Assembly: GCF_000023945.1 (NCBI RefSeq)
Contig: NC_013158.1
Coordinates: forward strand, 1 to 64,000
Direction: 5' to 3'
Origin: Halorhabdus utahensis DSM 12940
Lineage (GTDB): Archaea > Halobacteriota > Halobacteria > Halobacteriales > Haloarculaceae
Length of the DNA stretch: 64,000 nt
Numbering within the stretch: position 1 is the stretch's first letter; the number at the start of each line of letters is the position of its first letter. The position numbers were made by a program, and so were the translations under genes. Below, one piece after another: positions 1-8,708 of this stretch. A model generated the notes under the pieces. The model was not told the origin of the DNA, made no database searches, and saw only the letters and a list, made by a program, of their open reading frames with translations.

Positions 1-72
1 GTGTTTTCGTGCGGTCGATCGGCCTGGCCCGCAGTGGGAATTCTCAAGGGCCGGCGAGCCAAACGGCCCCAC

Positions 73-2172
73 ATGGTAGATGCCGACGCCGGGATCTCGG
101 TCTCCGTCAAGGGGGCAAAGAAGCGTGACGCCGGGAGAGGAATCGCCCGGCTTCCGGAAGCAGTCCGTAATCGACTCGGCGTCCTGAGCGGCGATCCGGT
201 GTGTATCGAGGGCGACCGCCAGACTGTCGCGAAGGTCTGGCCCGACGATGGCACCGGTGAGTACGTGCGCATCGACGCCGATACGCGATCGAATGCCGAC
301 GTGACTGTCGGCTCTGAGGTCTCCCTCCGCCGTGCCTCACTCCAGGACGCCGAGCGGGTCGAACTCCGGCCGATCGACGGGACGATCGAAGGCAACGGTG
401 TCTCGACGATCGACGATCGACTCGGGAACGTCCCGGTCCGACCCGGTGACCGCGTGACCGTCCCGGAGGTCGGGACGTTCCACGTCGAGGACACTGACCC
501 GGACGGGACGGTTCGCGTCGTCGACGGGACCACGTTAACCGTGGGCCAACCGATAGACGACCCCGAGCCCAGTGAGGACGACACTACGGAGTCGGGAGAC
601 GCGAGCGAGCCCGGCTCGGTCACCTACGAGGACATCGGTGGCCTCGACGACGAACTCGACCGGGTTCGGGAGATGATCGAACTGCCGCTGTCTGATCCCG
701 ACGTGTTCGATCGGCTCGGGATCGAGCCGCCGAAGGGCGTCCTGTTGTATGGTCCGCCGGGCACCGGGAAGACGCTGATCGCGAGGGCGGTCGCCAACGA
801 GGTCGACGCCTACTTCGAGGCCATCTCCGGCCCGGAAATCGTCTCGAAGTACAAAGGCGAGAGCGAGGAACAGCTCCGGGAAGCGTTCGAACGGGCCGAA
901 GACGAGGCCCCGTCGATCCTGTTCGTCGACGAGATCGACTCCATCGCCGGCGCGCGAGACGACGACAGTGACATGGAAAACCGCGTGGTCGCCCAGTTGC
1001 TCACGTTGCTCGACGGATTGGAATCCCGCGGCCAGGTCGTCGTCATCGGCGCAACTAACCGGGTCGATGCCGTCGATCCGGCGCTTAGACGCGGCGGGCG
1101 CTTCGATCGGGAGATCGAGATCGGCGTACCCGACCGCGAGGGCCGCCAGGAGGTACTCGAAGTTCACACCCGCGGTGTGCCACTGGACGAGGACGTCGAT
1201 CTCGAACGCCTCGCCGGCCGGATGCACGGCTTCGTCGGGGCGGACGTGGCCTCGGTCGTAACTGAGGCGGCGATGGAAGCCCTCCAGCGCGAACGCGACG
1301 AACCATCCGTGACGCGGGCGGACTTCGAACAGGCCCTCGCCGGTGTCGAGCCGTCGGCGATGCGGGCCTACGTCGCCGAGTCACCGGCTGGCGATTTCGC
1401 GGACGTGGGGGGTCTCGATGACGTCAAGGAGACCCTCAGAGAAGCTGTCGAGTGGCCGCTCCGATACGGCCCGCTGTTCGAAGCGACCGACACGGATCCG
1501 CCGACCGGCGTCCTCCTCTATGGCCCGCCGGGCACCGGGAAGACGCTGCTGGCTCGGTCCCTTGCCGGGGAAACCGACGTCAACTTCATCCGCGTCGCGG
1601 GTCCGGAGTTGCTCGACCGCTACGTGGGCGAGAGCGAGAAGGCAGTTCGGGAGGTGTTCGAGCGTGCCCGCCAGACCGCACCCTCGATCGTCTTCCTCGA
1701 CGAGATCGACGCCGTCGCCACCCAGCGGGGCGAGAGCCACGAAGTGACCGAACGCGTGGTCTCCCAACTACTAACGGAGCTGGACGCGGCCGGCGAGGAT
1801 CCGAACCTCGTCGTCCTGGCGGCGACCAATCGCCGGGACGCCCTCGACGACGCGTTGGTTCGGCCCGGTCGGCTCGAAACCCACGTCGAAGTGCCCGCGC
1901 CCAGCCGGGACGCCCGGCGGGCGATTCTCGACGTGCACACGGCGACCAAGCCGCTGGATGCGGACGTCGATCTGACCGAAGTTGCGACCGACACGGCGGG
2001 GTTTTCCGGGGCAGATCTCGACGCGTTGGTCCGGGCCGCCTCGATGCGAGCCATCAGGCGGGTCGCTGCCGGTACCGACCCGTCTGTCGCCAACGAACGG
2101 ACCGACGAGGTCACGATCCGCAAGCAGGATTTCGCGGCTGCTCGCGAACGGATCGAGCCAAGCCTGGGCTAA
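73..2172 (+). CDS. Cdc48/VCP-type AAA+ ATPase
   Basis: Hexameric AAA+ unfoldase of the Cdc48/p97/VAT family, which extracts or unfolds protein substrates in the cytoplasm. The 699-aa product has an N-terminal double-psi-barrel-like region (about 1-190) and two AAA modules. Walker A GPPGTGKT is near residues 227-234 and again at 484-491. Walker B DEID motifs (FVDEIDSIAG, FLDEIDAVAT) keep the catalytic Glu in both rings. The frame is open from base 1 with a GTG, but ATG at 73 fits better because the upstream residues are basic and unlike the family. The C terminus ends SLG, with no HbYX proteasome-docking tail visible. It is probably monocistronic and converges on the next gene. Haloarchaea carry several paralogues, so no symbol is given. 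Confidence 0.93.
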   Translation: MVDADAGISVSVKGAKKRDAGRGIARLPEAVRNRLGVLSGDPVCIEGDRQTVAKVWPDDGTGEYVRIDADTRSNADVTVGSEVSLRRASLQDAERVELRPIDGTIEGNGVSTIDDRLGNVPVRPGDRVTVPEVGTFHVEDTDPDGTVRVVDGTTLTVGQPIDDPEPSEDDTTESGDASEPGSVTYEDIGGLDDELDRVREMIELPLSDPDVFDRLGIEPPKGVLLYGPPGTGKTLIARAVANEVDAYFEAISGPEIVSKYKGESEEQLREAFERAEDEAPSILFVDEIDSIAGARDDDSDMENRVVAQLLTLLDGLESRGQVVVIGATNRVDAVDPALRRGGRFDREIEIGVPDREGRQEVLEVHTRGVPLDEDVDLERLAGRMHGFVGADVASVVTEAAMEALQRERDEPSVTRADFEQALAGVEPSAMRAYVAESPAGDFADVGGLDDVKETLREAVEWPLRYGPLFEATDTDPPTGVLLYGPPGTGKTLLARSLAGETDVNFIRVAGPELLDRYVGESEKAVREVFERARQTAPSIVFLDEIDAVATQRGESHEVTERVVSQLLTELDAAGEDPNLVVLAATNRRDALDDALVRPGRLETHVEVPAPSRDARRAILDVHTATKPLDADVDLTEVATDTAGFSGADLDALVRAASMRAIRRVAAGTDPSVANERTDEVTIRKQDFAAARERIEPSLG

Positions 2173-2195
2173 CAATCGAAGACGAGGAGACGGGA

Positions 2196-2217
2196 GCCGG
2201 TTGTCCGGACAACCGGC
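2196..2217. terminator. 22-bp perfect palindrome between convergent genes
   Basis: The half-site GCCGGTTGTCC is followed immediately by its exact reverse complement. It lies 23 bp after the stop of the Cdc48-type gene, in the convergent space before the SRPBCC gene. It could fold as a hairpin in transcripts from either side, or be a protein-binding site. There is no adjacent T run, so the terminator reading is tentative. A shorter GC palindrome (GCGCCGGCGC, 2275-2284) follows. Confidence 0.4.
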
Positions 2218-2357
2218 ATCGAGGCGCGGCCGAGCAGCGTGGCGGGTGTGTGCCGGCTAGGCGAGAAAAGCGCCGCGCCGGCGCCTGAATTTTCCAGCCC
2301 TGGATAAATAAATGTCTGCATCCGTCGCCGAACCCGGAGTCCCCCCGCGATTTTCAC

Positions 2358-2783
2358 TCACTCGCCGTCCAGATACGCGTCGAGACCGTCGCGCAAGTTT
2401 TCGAACTCGGCTTCGAGGTTTTTCTTGAAAAAGCGTTCGACGCCGGGGATCCGCCCCTCGACAGTGAAGGTGTTCGTGAGACGCGTTCCCGTCTCCGTCG
2501 GCGTGAGTTCGTGTTCGCCGACGACGCGCACTGCCTTCGACCGACCGACGAACTTGACGAACTCCGGTTCCCGGCGCTCGACGTCTTCCGTCTCGACGGT
2601 GATCGTCCGATTGATCACGGGGATCGGGAGCGAGATCTCCCAGGTCGCCGATCGGTCGCCGTCGACAGTGTAGTCCTCGACGACACTGATGTATTTTGCA
2701 CGCTGTTCCGGATCAGCGATAAATCGCCAGACTTCCTCCGGCGTCGCCGACACCTCGATCACTTGCTCCAGACGGATCGACAT
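2358..2783 (-). CDS. SRPBCC-family (CoxG/polyketide-cyclase-like) protein
   Basis: Small 141-aa protein of the START/SRPBCC helix-grip fold, a family that binds hydrophobic ligands. Visible features are the N-terminal strand followed by ATPEEVWRFIADPEQ, typical of the first strand and helix of SRPBCC proteins. A central region of alternating charged strands (RREPEFVKFVGRS) and a long C-terminal helix (FFKKNLEAEFENLRDGLDAYL) follow. Ligand and role are not recognisable. It stands alone, convergent with the Cdc48-type gene and upstream of another minus-strand small gene. Confidence 0.8.
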   Translation of the reverse strand: MSIRLEQVIEVSATPEEVWRFIADPEQRAKYISVVEDYTVDGDRSATWEISLPIPVINRTITVETEDVERREPEFVKFVGRSKAVRVVGEHELTPTETGTRLTNTFTVEGRIPGVERFFKKNLEAEFENLRDGLDAYLDGE

Positions 2784-2819
2784 AGGCGAACCTGGGACGG
2801 GTCGGCAAAAAGTCCGCCG

Positions 2820-3044
2820 CTAGCTCCGGGTCACTCGCCAGGTTGTCGACCGCGCCCGCCCCCACTTCTCGATATCTACTTCGTCGGCCTTCTCCGCGAG
2901 GTGTGGGAGCCGAACACCGACCTGCTTGGCCGAGAGCCCGATGCTCTCGGCGATGTTCTTCGCGCGGAAGTAGCTGTCACCGCTGGCGACCCGCGTCCGC
3001 AGGTACTCCAGGATGCGCTGTTCTTCCTCGTTCAACTCGACCAT
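2820..3044 (-). CDS. Small winged-helix-like protein (DUF7123 type)
   Basis: Conserved haloarchaeal 74-aa protein. The start at 3044 gives MVELNEEEQRILEYLRTRV; a longer frame to 3215 has an upstream part without conserved character. Residues 5-50 look like a helix-turn-helix (EEEQRILEYLRTRV, FRAKNIAESIGLSAKQVGVRLPHL), and the C terminus has WGRARSTTWRVTR. This suggests a single winged-helix DNA-binding domain. I recall the family label DUF7123 (not checked). Target genes are unknown. Confidence 0.8.
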   Translation of the reverse strand: MVELNEEEQRILEYLRTRVASGDSYFRAKNIAESIGLSAKQVGVRLPHLAEKADEVDIEKWGRARSTTWRVTRS

Positions 3045-3081
3045 ACCTAGAGTAACGGCTGTAGCGATAAAAGCCGTTTGT

Positions 3082-3264
3082 TCAATCAAAGGCGTGGCTG
3101 GCGGCGACGGCCGCCGAACCCGCGCCGATGGCCAATGCGAACCCCGCCGCAGCGACCAGATTGTCGGCCGCACCCAGAAGCATGACGAGTGCCCCGGCGA
3201 GTGCGAGGACGCCAAAGAGAATCGTCAGCCCAAAGCCTTTCTCGGAGTCGATCGTGGCTGGCAT
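3082..3264 (-). CDS. Small two-helix membrane protein (DUF7525-like)
   Basis: A 60-aa protein starting MPATIDSEKGFGLTILFG, with two hydrophobic helices (about residues 12-32 and 36-57) joined by a short GAADN turn. The start at 3264 is preferred over the frame start at 3339 because the extra residues are polar and not family-like. It resembles small haloarchaeal membrane proteins labelled DUF7525 (recalled). Function unknown. It is divergent from the flavoprotein that follows on the plus strand. Confidence 0.65.
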   Translation of the reverse strand: MPATIDSEKGFGLTILFGVLALAGALVMLLGAADNLVAAAGFALAIGAGSAAVAASHAFD

Positions 3265-3371
3265 GCCCGCTGATTCGCGTCCATCCCGCTTGTAAGTTTG
3301 GCTGCCGGAGAAGACTGAAGCACGTGCCTCCATCGTCAAGGCCTATAGGCAGCGGCCTGTTTCGCGAGCAT

Positions 3372-4454
3372 ATGCATGACGTGATCGTGGTCGGTGCCGG
3401 CCCGGCGGGCAGTCGGTTCGCTCGGCGGGCCGCCAGCGATGGGCACGACATCCTCGTCTTCGAACAGGGGGAAATCGGCGAGCCACTGGCCTGTTCGGGC
3501 CACGTCAGTACGGACGTCCTGGAGTTCGTCCCGCCCGACGACCGCGATAAGTTGCGGCAAAACGAGATCTACGGTGCGCGGTTTCACCTCGGCGGCCCGG
3601 CGAGCCGAGCCTATCCCTTCTACAAGGACGAGGTCGTTTCCCGAGTCATCGACCGGGTCGAACTTGACCGGACCCTCGCCCGCGCCGCGAGCGAGGCTGG
3701 CGCGGACGTTCGGGACGGCCATACTGTCACAGACGTCGAGGAACGCGATGATTCCGTCGTGGTGACGGTCTCCGGACCGGACGGCGTCGAGACCCATCAG
3801 TCGCGGATGGTCGCCGGGTGTGACGGCCCACAGTCCCGCGTCCGTGACGCGGTTTCCCTCCCGGAACCCGACGAACTTCTCCACGGCGTCCTGGGGTTCG
3901 ACGACGATCCCGACGACGGTGACTTCGTCGACGTCCACCTGACCGTGCCCCGCTTTTTCGCCTGGCGGATCCCCCGTGGTGACGCCGGCGTCGAGTACGG
4001 GCTCGCCGTCCCACCGGGTGAAGCCGCCGGGGATCGCTTCGAGGCCTTTACCGATTCCTACGGCGTCGAGACGGATCGCCGCTGCTCCGGATTGATCCCG
4101 ATCGGCCCGCCGGATTCGGTCACGAGCGAGCGGACGTTTCTGCTCGGCGATGCGGCGGCCCAGACGAAACCGTTCACCGGCGGCGGGATCCGCTATGGCA
4201 TGACCGCAGCTGATCACGCCGCCCGCGAGATCGACCCGACTGATCCCTCGACACTGGCTGCGTACGAGCGTGCCTGGCGGCGGGATCTGGGCCGAGAAAT
4301 CTCCCTCGGGTCGTGGGTTCGTCGTGGGTACTCGTTCCCGGCGCCGCTTCAGCGAGTCGGCCTGGGGCTGTTGGCGGGCGAGATCGGCGTTCACATGGAC
4401 GAACCGTCGTCGCTGTTCTCGCGGGAACAGCTCGCTGCACTCCGGTCCCGATAG
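3372..4454 (+). CDS. Geranylgeranyl reductase-like FAD-dependent oxidoreductase
   Basis: Flavoprotein of the geranylgeranyl-reductase/PHBH-like superfamily, which reduces isoprenoid double bonds or hydroxylates substrates. The 360-aa product starts MHDVIVVGAGPAGSR, giving a Rossmann GxGxxG at residues 8-13. A Glu ends the second strand (LVFEQ) and a second FAD motif FLLGDAAAQTKPFTGGGI lies around 257-274 (G259-D260). ATG at 3372 sits directly before the Rossmann strand; the frame extends upstream to 3189 without recognisable sequence. The substrate cannot be told from sequence; saturation of archaeal lipid chains or menaquinone side chains are possibilities. It converges on the sugar-kinase gene. 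Confidence 0.85.
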   Translation: MHDVIVVGAGPAGSRFARRAASDGHDILVFEQGEIGEPLACSGHVSTDVLEFVPPDDRDKLRQNEIYGARFHLGGPASRAYPFYKDEVVSRVIDRVELDRTLARAASEAGADVRDGHTVTDVEERDDSVVVTVSGPDGVETHQSRMVAGCDGPQSRVRDAVSLPEPDELLHGVLGFDDDPDDGDFVDVHLTVPRFFAWRIPRGDAGVEYGLAVPPGEAAGDRFEAFTDSYGVETDRRCSGLIPIGPPDSVTSERTFLLGDAAAQTKPFTGGGIRYGMTAADHAAREIDPTDPSTLAAYERAWRRDLGREISLGSWVRRGYSFPAPLQRVGLGLLAGEIGVHMDEPSSLFSREQLAALRSR

Positions 4455-4480
4455 CGACGCCTGGTGGGGCCGGTCGACGC

Positions 4481-5419
4481 TTACTCGAGCTGTTCGACGA
4501 GGCTCTCGACGTCCGTCCGATCGAACGCGGGGATCGGTCCGGGTGTCGTGCGTGTCAGCGTCGCTGCGGCGACCGCGTGTGAGAGTGCCGCGTCCGGTCG
4601 ATCACCGGCGAGCAGTTGGGCGACGAACGCGCCACTGAAGGCGTCGTGCTGGCCGGCAGCGTCGACCGTCTCGGCTTCGACACTCTCGATCTCGTGGACG
4701 ACGCTGTCGTCGATGACGAGTGCTCCATGTTCGCCACGAGTCATTGCGAGCAGATCGATATCCCACTTGGAGGCGACGCCGTGAGCTGCTTCCCGGGGAT
4801 CACCTGTCCGTCCGAACACCGTTCGCAACTGGTTTTCGTTGGCGATCAGGACATCAACGTGTTCGAGCATGGGGGTCAGCGTCTCGCGGGCGTCTTCGGC
4901 GTCCCAGAGGCGCGGGCGATAATCGAGTTCGAACACTGACAGTCCGTTGTCGCTCCCACTGGCCCTGAGGACGGCGGCGACCGTCTCGGCTGCCGTCTCC
5001 GAGAGGGCTGCCGAACTCCCGGCGACGAAGACGCCATCGGCCGCCTCGACGTCGTCCATCGGGATGTCCGCGGGCGTCATCGAACCGGCCGTCGCCCCGT
5101 CGCGGTCGTGGATGATAACCGGCTCTCTCGGCGGGACGCCGGGCTGGCGGAATTCGAGTCCGACCCGGCCGCTTTCCGTCCAGGCCACGTCGGTCTCGAC
5201 GCCGTATTCCCTGAGTTCGCTGACGACCCGTTTGCCCAGTTGCGTCGACGGGAGTTTCGACGCCCAGGTCGCGTCCGCACCCAGGGCAGCCGCCGCAATC
5301 GCCACGTTACTTTCCGTTCCCGTTGCCGTCAGCTGGACGGTCTCACTGCCGACAAATCTGCGGTTCCCCGGCGGACTCAGCCTGAGCGGCGTTTCCCCGA
5401 CCGTGATGAGAGAAGGCAT
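4481..5419 (-). CDS. PfkB-family carbohydrate kinase
   Basis: Ribokinase-fold sugar kinase of 312 aa, expected to phosphorylate a sugar or sugar acid with ATP. The N-terminal GETPLRLSPPGNR and the ATP-site region near the C terminus (DAAGQHDAFSGAFVAQLL) match PfkB signatures. The usual anion-hole GAGD is GQHD here (residues 256-259); the catalytic Asp259 is kept. The start at 5419 (MPSLITVGE) aligns with family N termini; the frame continues upstream to 5584 without family features. 2-keto-3-deoxygluconate kinases and fructokinases share this architecture, so the substrate is open. Confidence 0.82.
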   Translation of the reverse strand: MPSLITVGETPLRLSPPGNRRFVGSETVQLTATGTESNVAIAAAALGADATWASKLPSTQLGKRVVSELREYGVETDVAWTESGRVGLEFRQPGVPPREPVIIHDRDGATAGSMTPADIPMDDVEAADGVFVAGSSAALSETAAETVAAVLRASGSDNGLSVFELDYRPRLWDAEDARETLTPMLEHVDVLIANENQLRTVFGRTGDPREAAHGVASKWDIDLLAMTRGEHGALVIDDSVVHEIESVEAETVDAAGQHDAFSGAFVAQLLAGDRPDAALSHAVAAATLTRTTPGPIPAFDRTDVESLVEQLE

Positions 5420-5481
5420 AACGCATTCATCTGCGGCAACATGCTTAATTGATACGGTCGAGCAACGGCCCATCCACAGAC

Positions 5482-7611
5482 TCAATCGAGTCGTCTCGTC
5501 GTATGGCCGGGATAGTCCCGCTCGAAGCGCTCGGCCAGTTCGTCGGCGTCGATCTCGACGACGACTGGGCGGCCGTGCGGACACGCATAGGGGTTCTCAC
5601 ACGCCTCGAGCCGTTCGAGCAAGTCGACGATCGACCCCTCTGTCAGCGACGTGTTCCCGGTGATCGACGGATAGCAAGCGAGGTCGGCAAGCACCGCCTC
5701 GGCCGCCGCCTCGACGGTCGCCCCCGGATCGCTGTCGCTATCGACGAACGACGAGAGCACGTCCCGAAGGAGCTCGGGATCGGCAGTCTCGGCGACCAGC
5801 GACGGCACGGTCGTGACTGCAACGGTCCGGTCGTCGACCCGTTCGGCACTGAACCCGAGTCGCGCGAGCGCCGCCTGGAAGTCCTCGAACAGCGAGGATT
5901 CCCTGGCCGTGAGATCGATCTCGACCGGCTGGGCCAGCGCCTGCGTCGTCGTCTCACCCGCGAAGGCGTCCCGGAGACGCTCGTAGTTGATTCGTTCGTC
6001 AGCCGCGTGCTGATCTATCAAGACGAGTCCGGTATCCGTCTCGGCGACGACGTACGTCTCCTGGAACTGCCCGAGAACCCGCATCGACGGCAACGAGTCG
6101 AACGTCTGCTCGAGCGGCTCCTCGCCACTCTCCAGGCGGGTCTGGGAACCGGCATCGACCACCGCCGTCTCGGCATCACCAGCCCCACGCCGTTCGGGCT
6201 CGCCGGATCCTTGAGACGTGCCCTCACCGTGGCCGGCGGACGCCGGTGATCCCGTCTCTGCCGGAGGGGCCGCGCTGTCCGGTTCGGTTCCGTGCTGTGT
6301 GCGCCCCGTCCGGCGTTCCGGCTCCGTATCGGTTTCAGCCTGATTGGGCGCTTTCGTGAACCCATGCTCACTTTCGGTCCGCTGGCTCGCATCCGATTTG
6401 CTCGCCGCTGGAGTCGGTTCGGCTGACTGGTCGCTACCCGAAGGTCTCGACGCATCGTTGGTCCCTTTGGCGATCGATGGCTCACTTTCGGACTCCTCCC
6501 GACTACTCTCTGACGTACTCACGCCACTGTCGGGTGTGGTCGCCGTCGGATCGATCTCGGTCTGTTCGGGCGCAGACTGGCCGCGGGGGGCCCCGGAGCG
6601 GATCAGTCCGTTTTCCAGCAGTGTCTCCTCGACGGCGGCCCGGACCTGCTCTCGGAGTCCAGCCTCGTCAGCGAACCGGACTTCCATCTTCCGGGGGTGG
6701 ACGTTGACGTCGACCGTCCCCGCGGGCAATGAAAGGTCAAGCACGGCGAATGGATACCGATCCGGGGACAGCTGGTTGCCGTAGGCTTCGACGATGGCGT
6801 TGCGCGCGGCGCTCGATCGGACGTACCGGCCGTTGACGAACGTCGCTACGTACTCGCGATCCGCCCGATTGGTCTCGGGATGGCTCACCAGCCCGTCGAT
6901 GGCGTCGAGTGGTCCCGCCGGCAACTCCCGGGCGTCGACGTCGATCATCGACTCCGCCACCTCACGCCCGTAGACGGCCATTACCGTCTCGCGAAGCGAG
7001 TCACCGCCCGTCGTCGCGAAGGTCTCCCTGCCGTCGTGTTCGAGTGCCACCGCGACAGCCGGATTGGCCAGCGCGTAGTTACGCACCACCGTGTTGACGT
7101 GGTCGAACTCGGTCGCGTCCCGGCTGAGATACTTCCGGCGGGCCGGCACGTTGTAAAAGAGGTCCGCGATCTCGACGGTGGTCCCTTCCGGACAGCCAGC
7201 GGCTTCGACGGTCGTCACCTCACCACCCTCGACGCGGAGTCGGGTCCCCCGATCGCCGCCGCGTGGCCGGGTCGTGATCGTCATGCGCGAGACTGCGCTG
7301 ATCGCGTGGAGTGCTTCCCCACGGAACCCCAATGTGCCGACACCGGATTCAAGGTCCGAAATGTCTCGAATCTTGCTCGTCGTGTGTTCGCGGACCGCCG
7401 CGCGGGCGTCTCCCTCAGTCATTCCGACGCCGTCGTCGCTGACCCGGATCGATTCGGTCCCGCCGGCCTCGACGGCGACCCGCACGCGCGATGCATCGGC
7501 GTCGAGACTGTTCTCGAGGAGTTCCTTGACGACGGAGGCCGGGCGCTCGACCACCTCGCCCGCCGCAATGCGCTCGATCGTCGTCTGATCGAGTTCCCGG
7601 ATCTCGTCCAT
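5482..7611 (-). CDS. mutL: DNA mismatch repair protein MutL
   Basis: MutL ATPase/endonuclease acting with MutS in mismatch repair. The 709-aa product starts MDEIRELDQTTIERIAAGEV. GHKL ATPase motifs follow: ELLENSLDAD (motif I), DDGVGM, and GFRGEALHAISAVS. Residues about 330-495 are a Ser/Glu/Thr-rich, low-complexity linker. The C-terminal domain carries the metal-dependent nicking motif DQHAADERINYE (533-544), matching DQHA-x2-E-x4-E, and CPHGRP near the end, so this is the endonuclease-bearing type. No mutS lies within the window. ATG at 7611 faces a divergent promoter shared with a zinc-finger gene. Confidence 0.95.
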   Translation of the reverse strand: MDEIRELDQTTIERIAAGEVVERPASVVKELLENSLDADASRVRVAVEAGGTESIRVSDDGVGMTEGDARAAVREHTTSKIRDISDLESGVGTLGFRGEALHAISAVSRMTITTRPRGGDRGTRLRVEGGEVTTVEAAGCPEGTTVEIADLFYNVPARRKYLSRDATEFDHVNTVVRNYALANPAVAVALEHDGRETFATTGGDSLRETVMAVYGREVAESMIDVDARELPAGPLDAIDGLVSHPETNRADREYVATFVNGRYVRSSAARNAIVEAYGNQLSPDRYPFAVLDLSLPAGTVDVNVHPRKMEVRFADEAGLREQVRAAVEETLLENGLIRSGAPRGQSAPEQTEIDPTATTPDSGVSTSESSREESESEPSIAKGTNDASRPSGSDQSAEPTPAASKSDASQRTESEHGFTKAPNQAETDTEPERRTGRTQHGTEPDSAAPPAETGSPASAGHGEGTSQGSGEPERRGAGDAETAVVDAGSQTRLESGEEPLEQTFDSLPSMRVLGQFQETYVVAETDTGLVLIDQHAADERINYERLRDAFAGETTTQALAQPVEIDLTARESSLFEDFQAALARLGFSAERVDDRTVAVTTVPSLVAETADPELLRDVLSSFVDSDSDPGATVEAAAEAVLADLACYPSITGNTSLTEGSIVDLLERLEACENPYACPHGRPVVVEIDADELAERFERDYPGHTTRRLD

Positions 7612-7703
7612 GCTACCTCTCCGGCATCGGCCCGGAAAAACGTACGGTGCGCGGCTTGCCGCTACTCGAACTATTTTTACATATCCTGTCGAACAAACTG
7701 ACA

Positions 7704-7847
7704 ATGTCAACGAACACGAGTAAACTCCAGTGTTGTCCGCGATGTGGCAGCGACGACCGCGACCGCGTCGGCACTGATATCGTCCCCGGCGGCACCGACT
7801 GGCGATACTTCGAGTGTCAGTCCTGTGGGAACGAGTGGCGAGAATAA
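7704..7847 (+). CDS. Small CPxCG-type zinc-ribbon protein
   Basis: A 47-residue protein with two Cys pairs, CPRCG near residue 11 and CQSCG near residue 39, spaced as a zinc ribbon like those of TFIIS or RpoM. The start at 7704 (MSTNTSKLQCC) lies about 30 bp after a TATA-like ctatttttac, which suits a leaderless transcript. Haloarchaea encode many such tiny zinc-finger proteins, some affecting stress or biofilm phenotypes; this one's partner is unknown. Confidence 0.8.
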   Translation: MSTNTSKLQCCPRCGSDDRDRVGTDIVPGGTDWRYFECQSCGNEWRE

Positions 7848-7923
7848 CACACCACCCGGCACTCCCTGAAACCGAGTGTCCGCAACCGCTATCGTTTTGA
7901 GCGCCGCTTCCGTCCGGCTTCCT

Positions 7924-8670
7924 ATGGCAGGTGTCGGCCGTCGGTTCGAACGCGCAGTTGGCACTGTTTTCGACGCCGAGCTCCCGTCATCGCCGGGCCG
8001 ACCGCAGTACGTCGCGCCGCTTCCAACCTGGCTCGAAGACATCGCGCTCCGGCTTGCGTGGCCGATCGCCATCGTCAACCTCGTCGGGACGGTCTTTGGG
8101 TTCTGGTATTATGCCGGCCGGCCACTGAACGTCGAAGCGCCACTTCTGGAAGGGCAACTCGGTGCTGCACCACTCCCGGCCTGGCCAGTCGTCCCCGATA
8201 GCCCGATGGCGACGTTGCTCATCGCGCTGTCGTTGCTCGCCTGGCGGCTGGATTTGCAGGCCAACTGGCTGCACGTACTGGCCTTCTTTGGCTGTCTCAA
8301 ACTGGGGCTGTGGACGCCGTTCGTGCAACTGTTCGTCAACGGCCCCGAGGGCATCGCCACCTGGTTGTACGTCTTCCTGATCACGAGCCACCTCGCGATG
8401 GTGCTGGAAGCGTTCGTGATCCATCGCTACGCGGAGTTCACGCTGTCGGCGATCGGCGTCGCCACTGTCTGGTACGGATTCAACGATCTCGTCGATTACT
8501 TCTGGCCGGTGCTTGACGGCCCGCATCACACCGTCTTGCGTGCCGAGCCGTACGTCGACGGGGCGTACGACCACGCAGTCCTCGCACACGATCTGGCGGC
8601 TGCCGCCGCGGTCGTGCTCACGATTAGCGCGATCGTCCTGGCGCTTGGAACCTACCGCTCGCAAGCGTGA
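7924..8670 (+). CDS. DUF1405 multi-pass membrane protein
   Basis: A 248-aa integral membrane protein with about six hydrophobic helices. It has the DUF1405 hallmarks NLVGTVFGFWYYAGRP, VVPDSPMATLLIALSLL and KLGLWTPFVQL. Its biochemical role is unknown in any organism I can recall. ATG at 7924 was chosen over the in-frame start at 7876 because the residues before MAGVGRRFERAV look like untranslated sequence. It converges on the pilus-like operon on the minus strand. Confidence 0.85.
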   Translation: MAGVGRRFERAVGTVFDAELPSSPGRPQYVAPLPTWLEDIALRLAWPIAIVNLVGTVFGFWYYAGRPLNVEAPLLEGQLGAAPLPAWPVVPDSPMATLLIALSLLAWRLDLQANWLHVLAFFGCLKLGLWTPFVQLFVNGPEGIATWLYVFLITSHLAMVLEAFVIHRYAEFTLSAIGVATVWYGFNDLVDYFWPVLDGPHHTVLRAEPYVDGAYDHAVLAHDLAAAAAVVLTISAIVLALGTYRSQA

Positions 8671-8708
8671 TGAGATCTGTCCGAAGGACCGCCCAGTCAC
8701 AAACGGGA

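Noticed and set aside
1-72. N-terminal extension of the Cdc48-type ATPase from GTG at base 1
   Set aside because: Residues are basic and unlike family N termini; ATG at 73 begins the acidic, family-like sequence.
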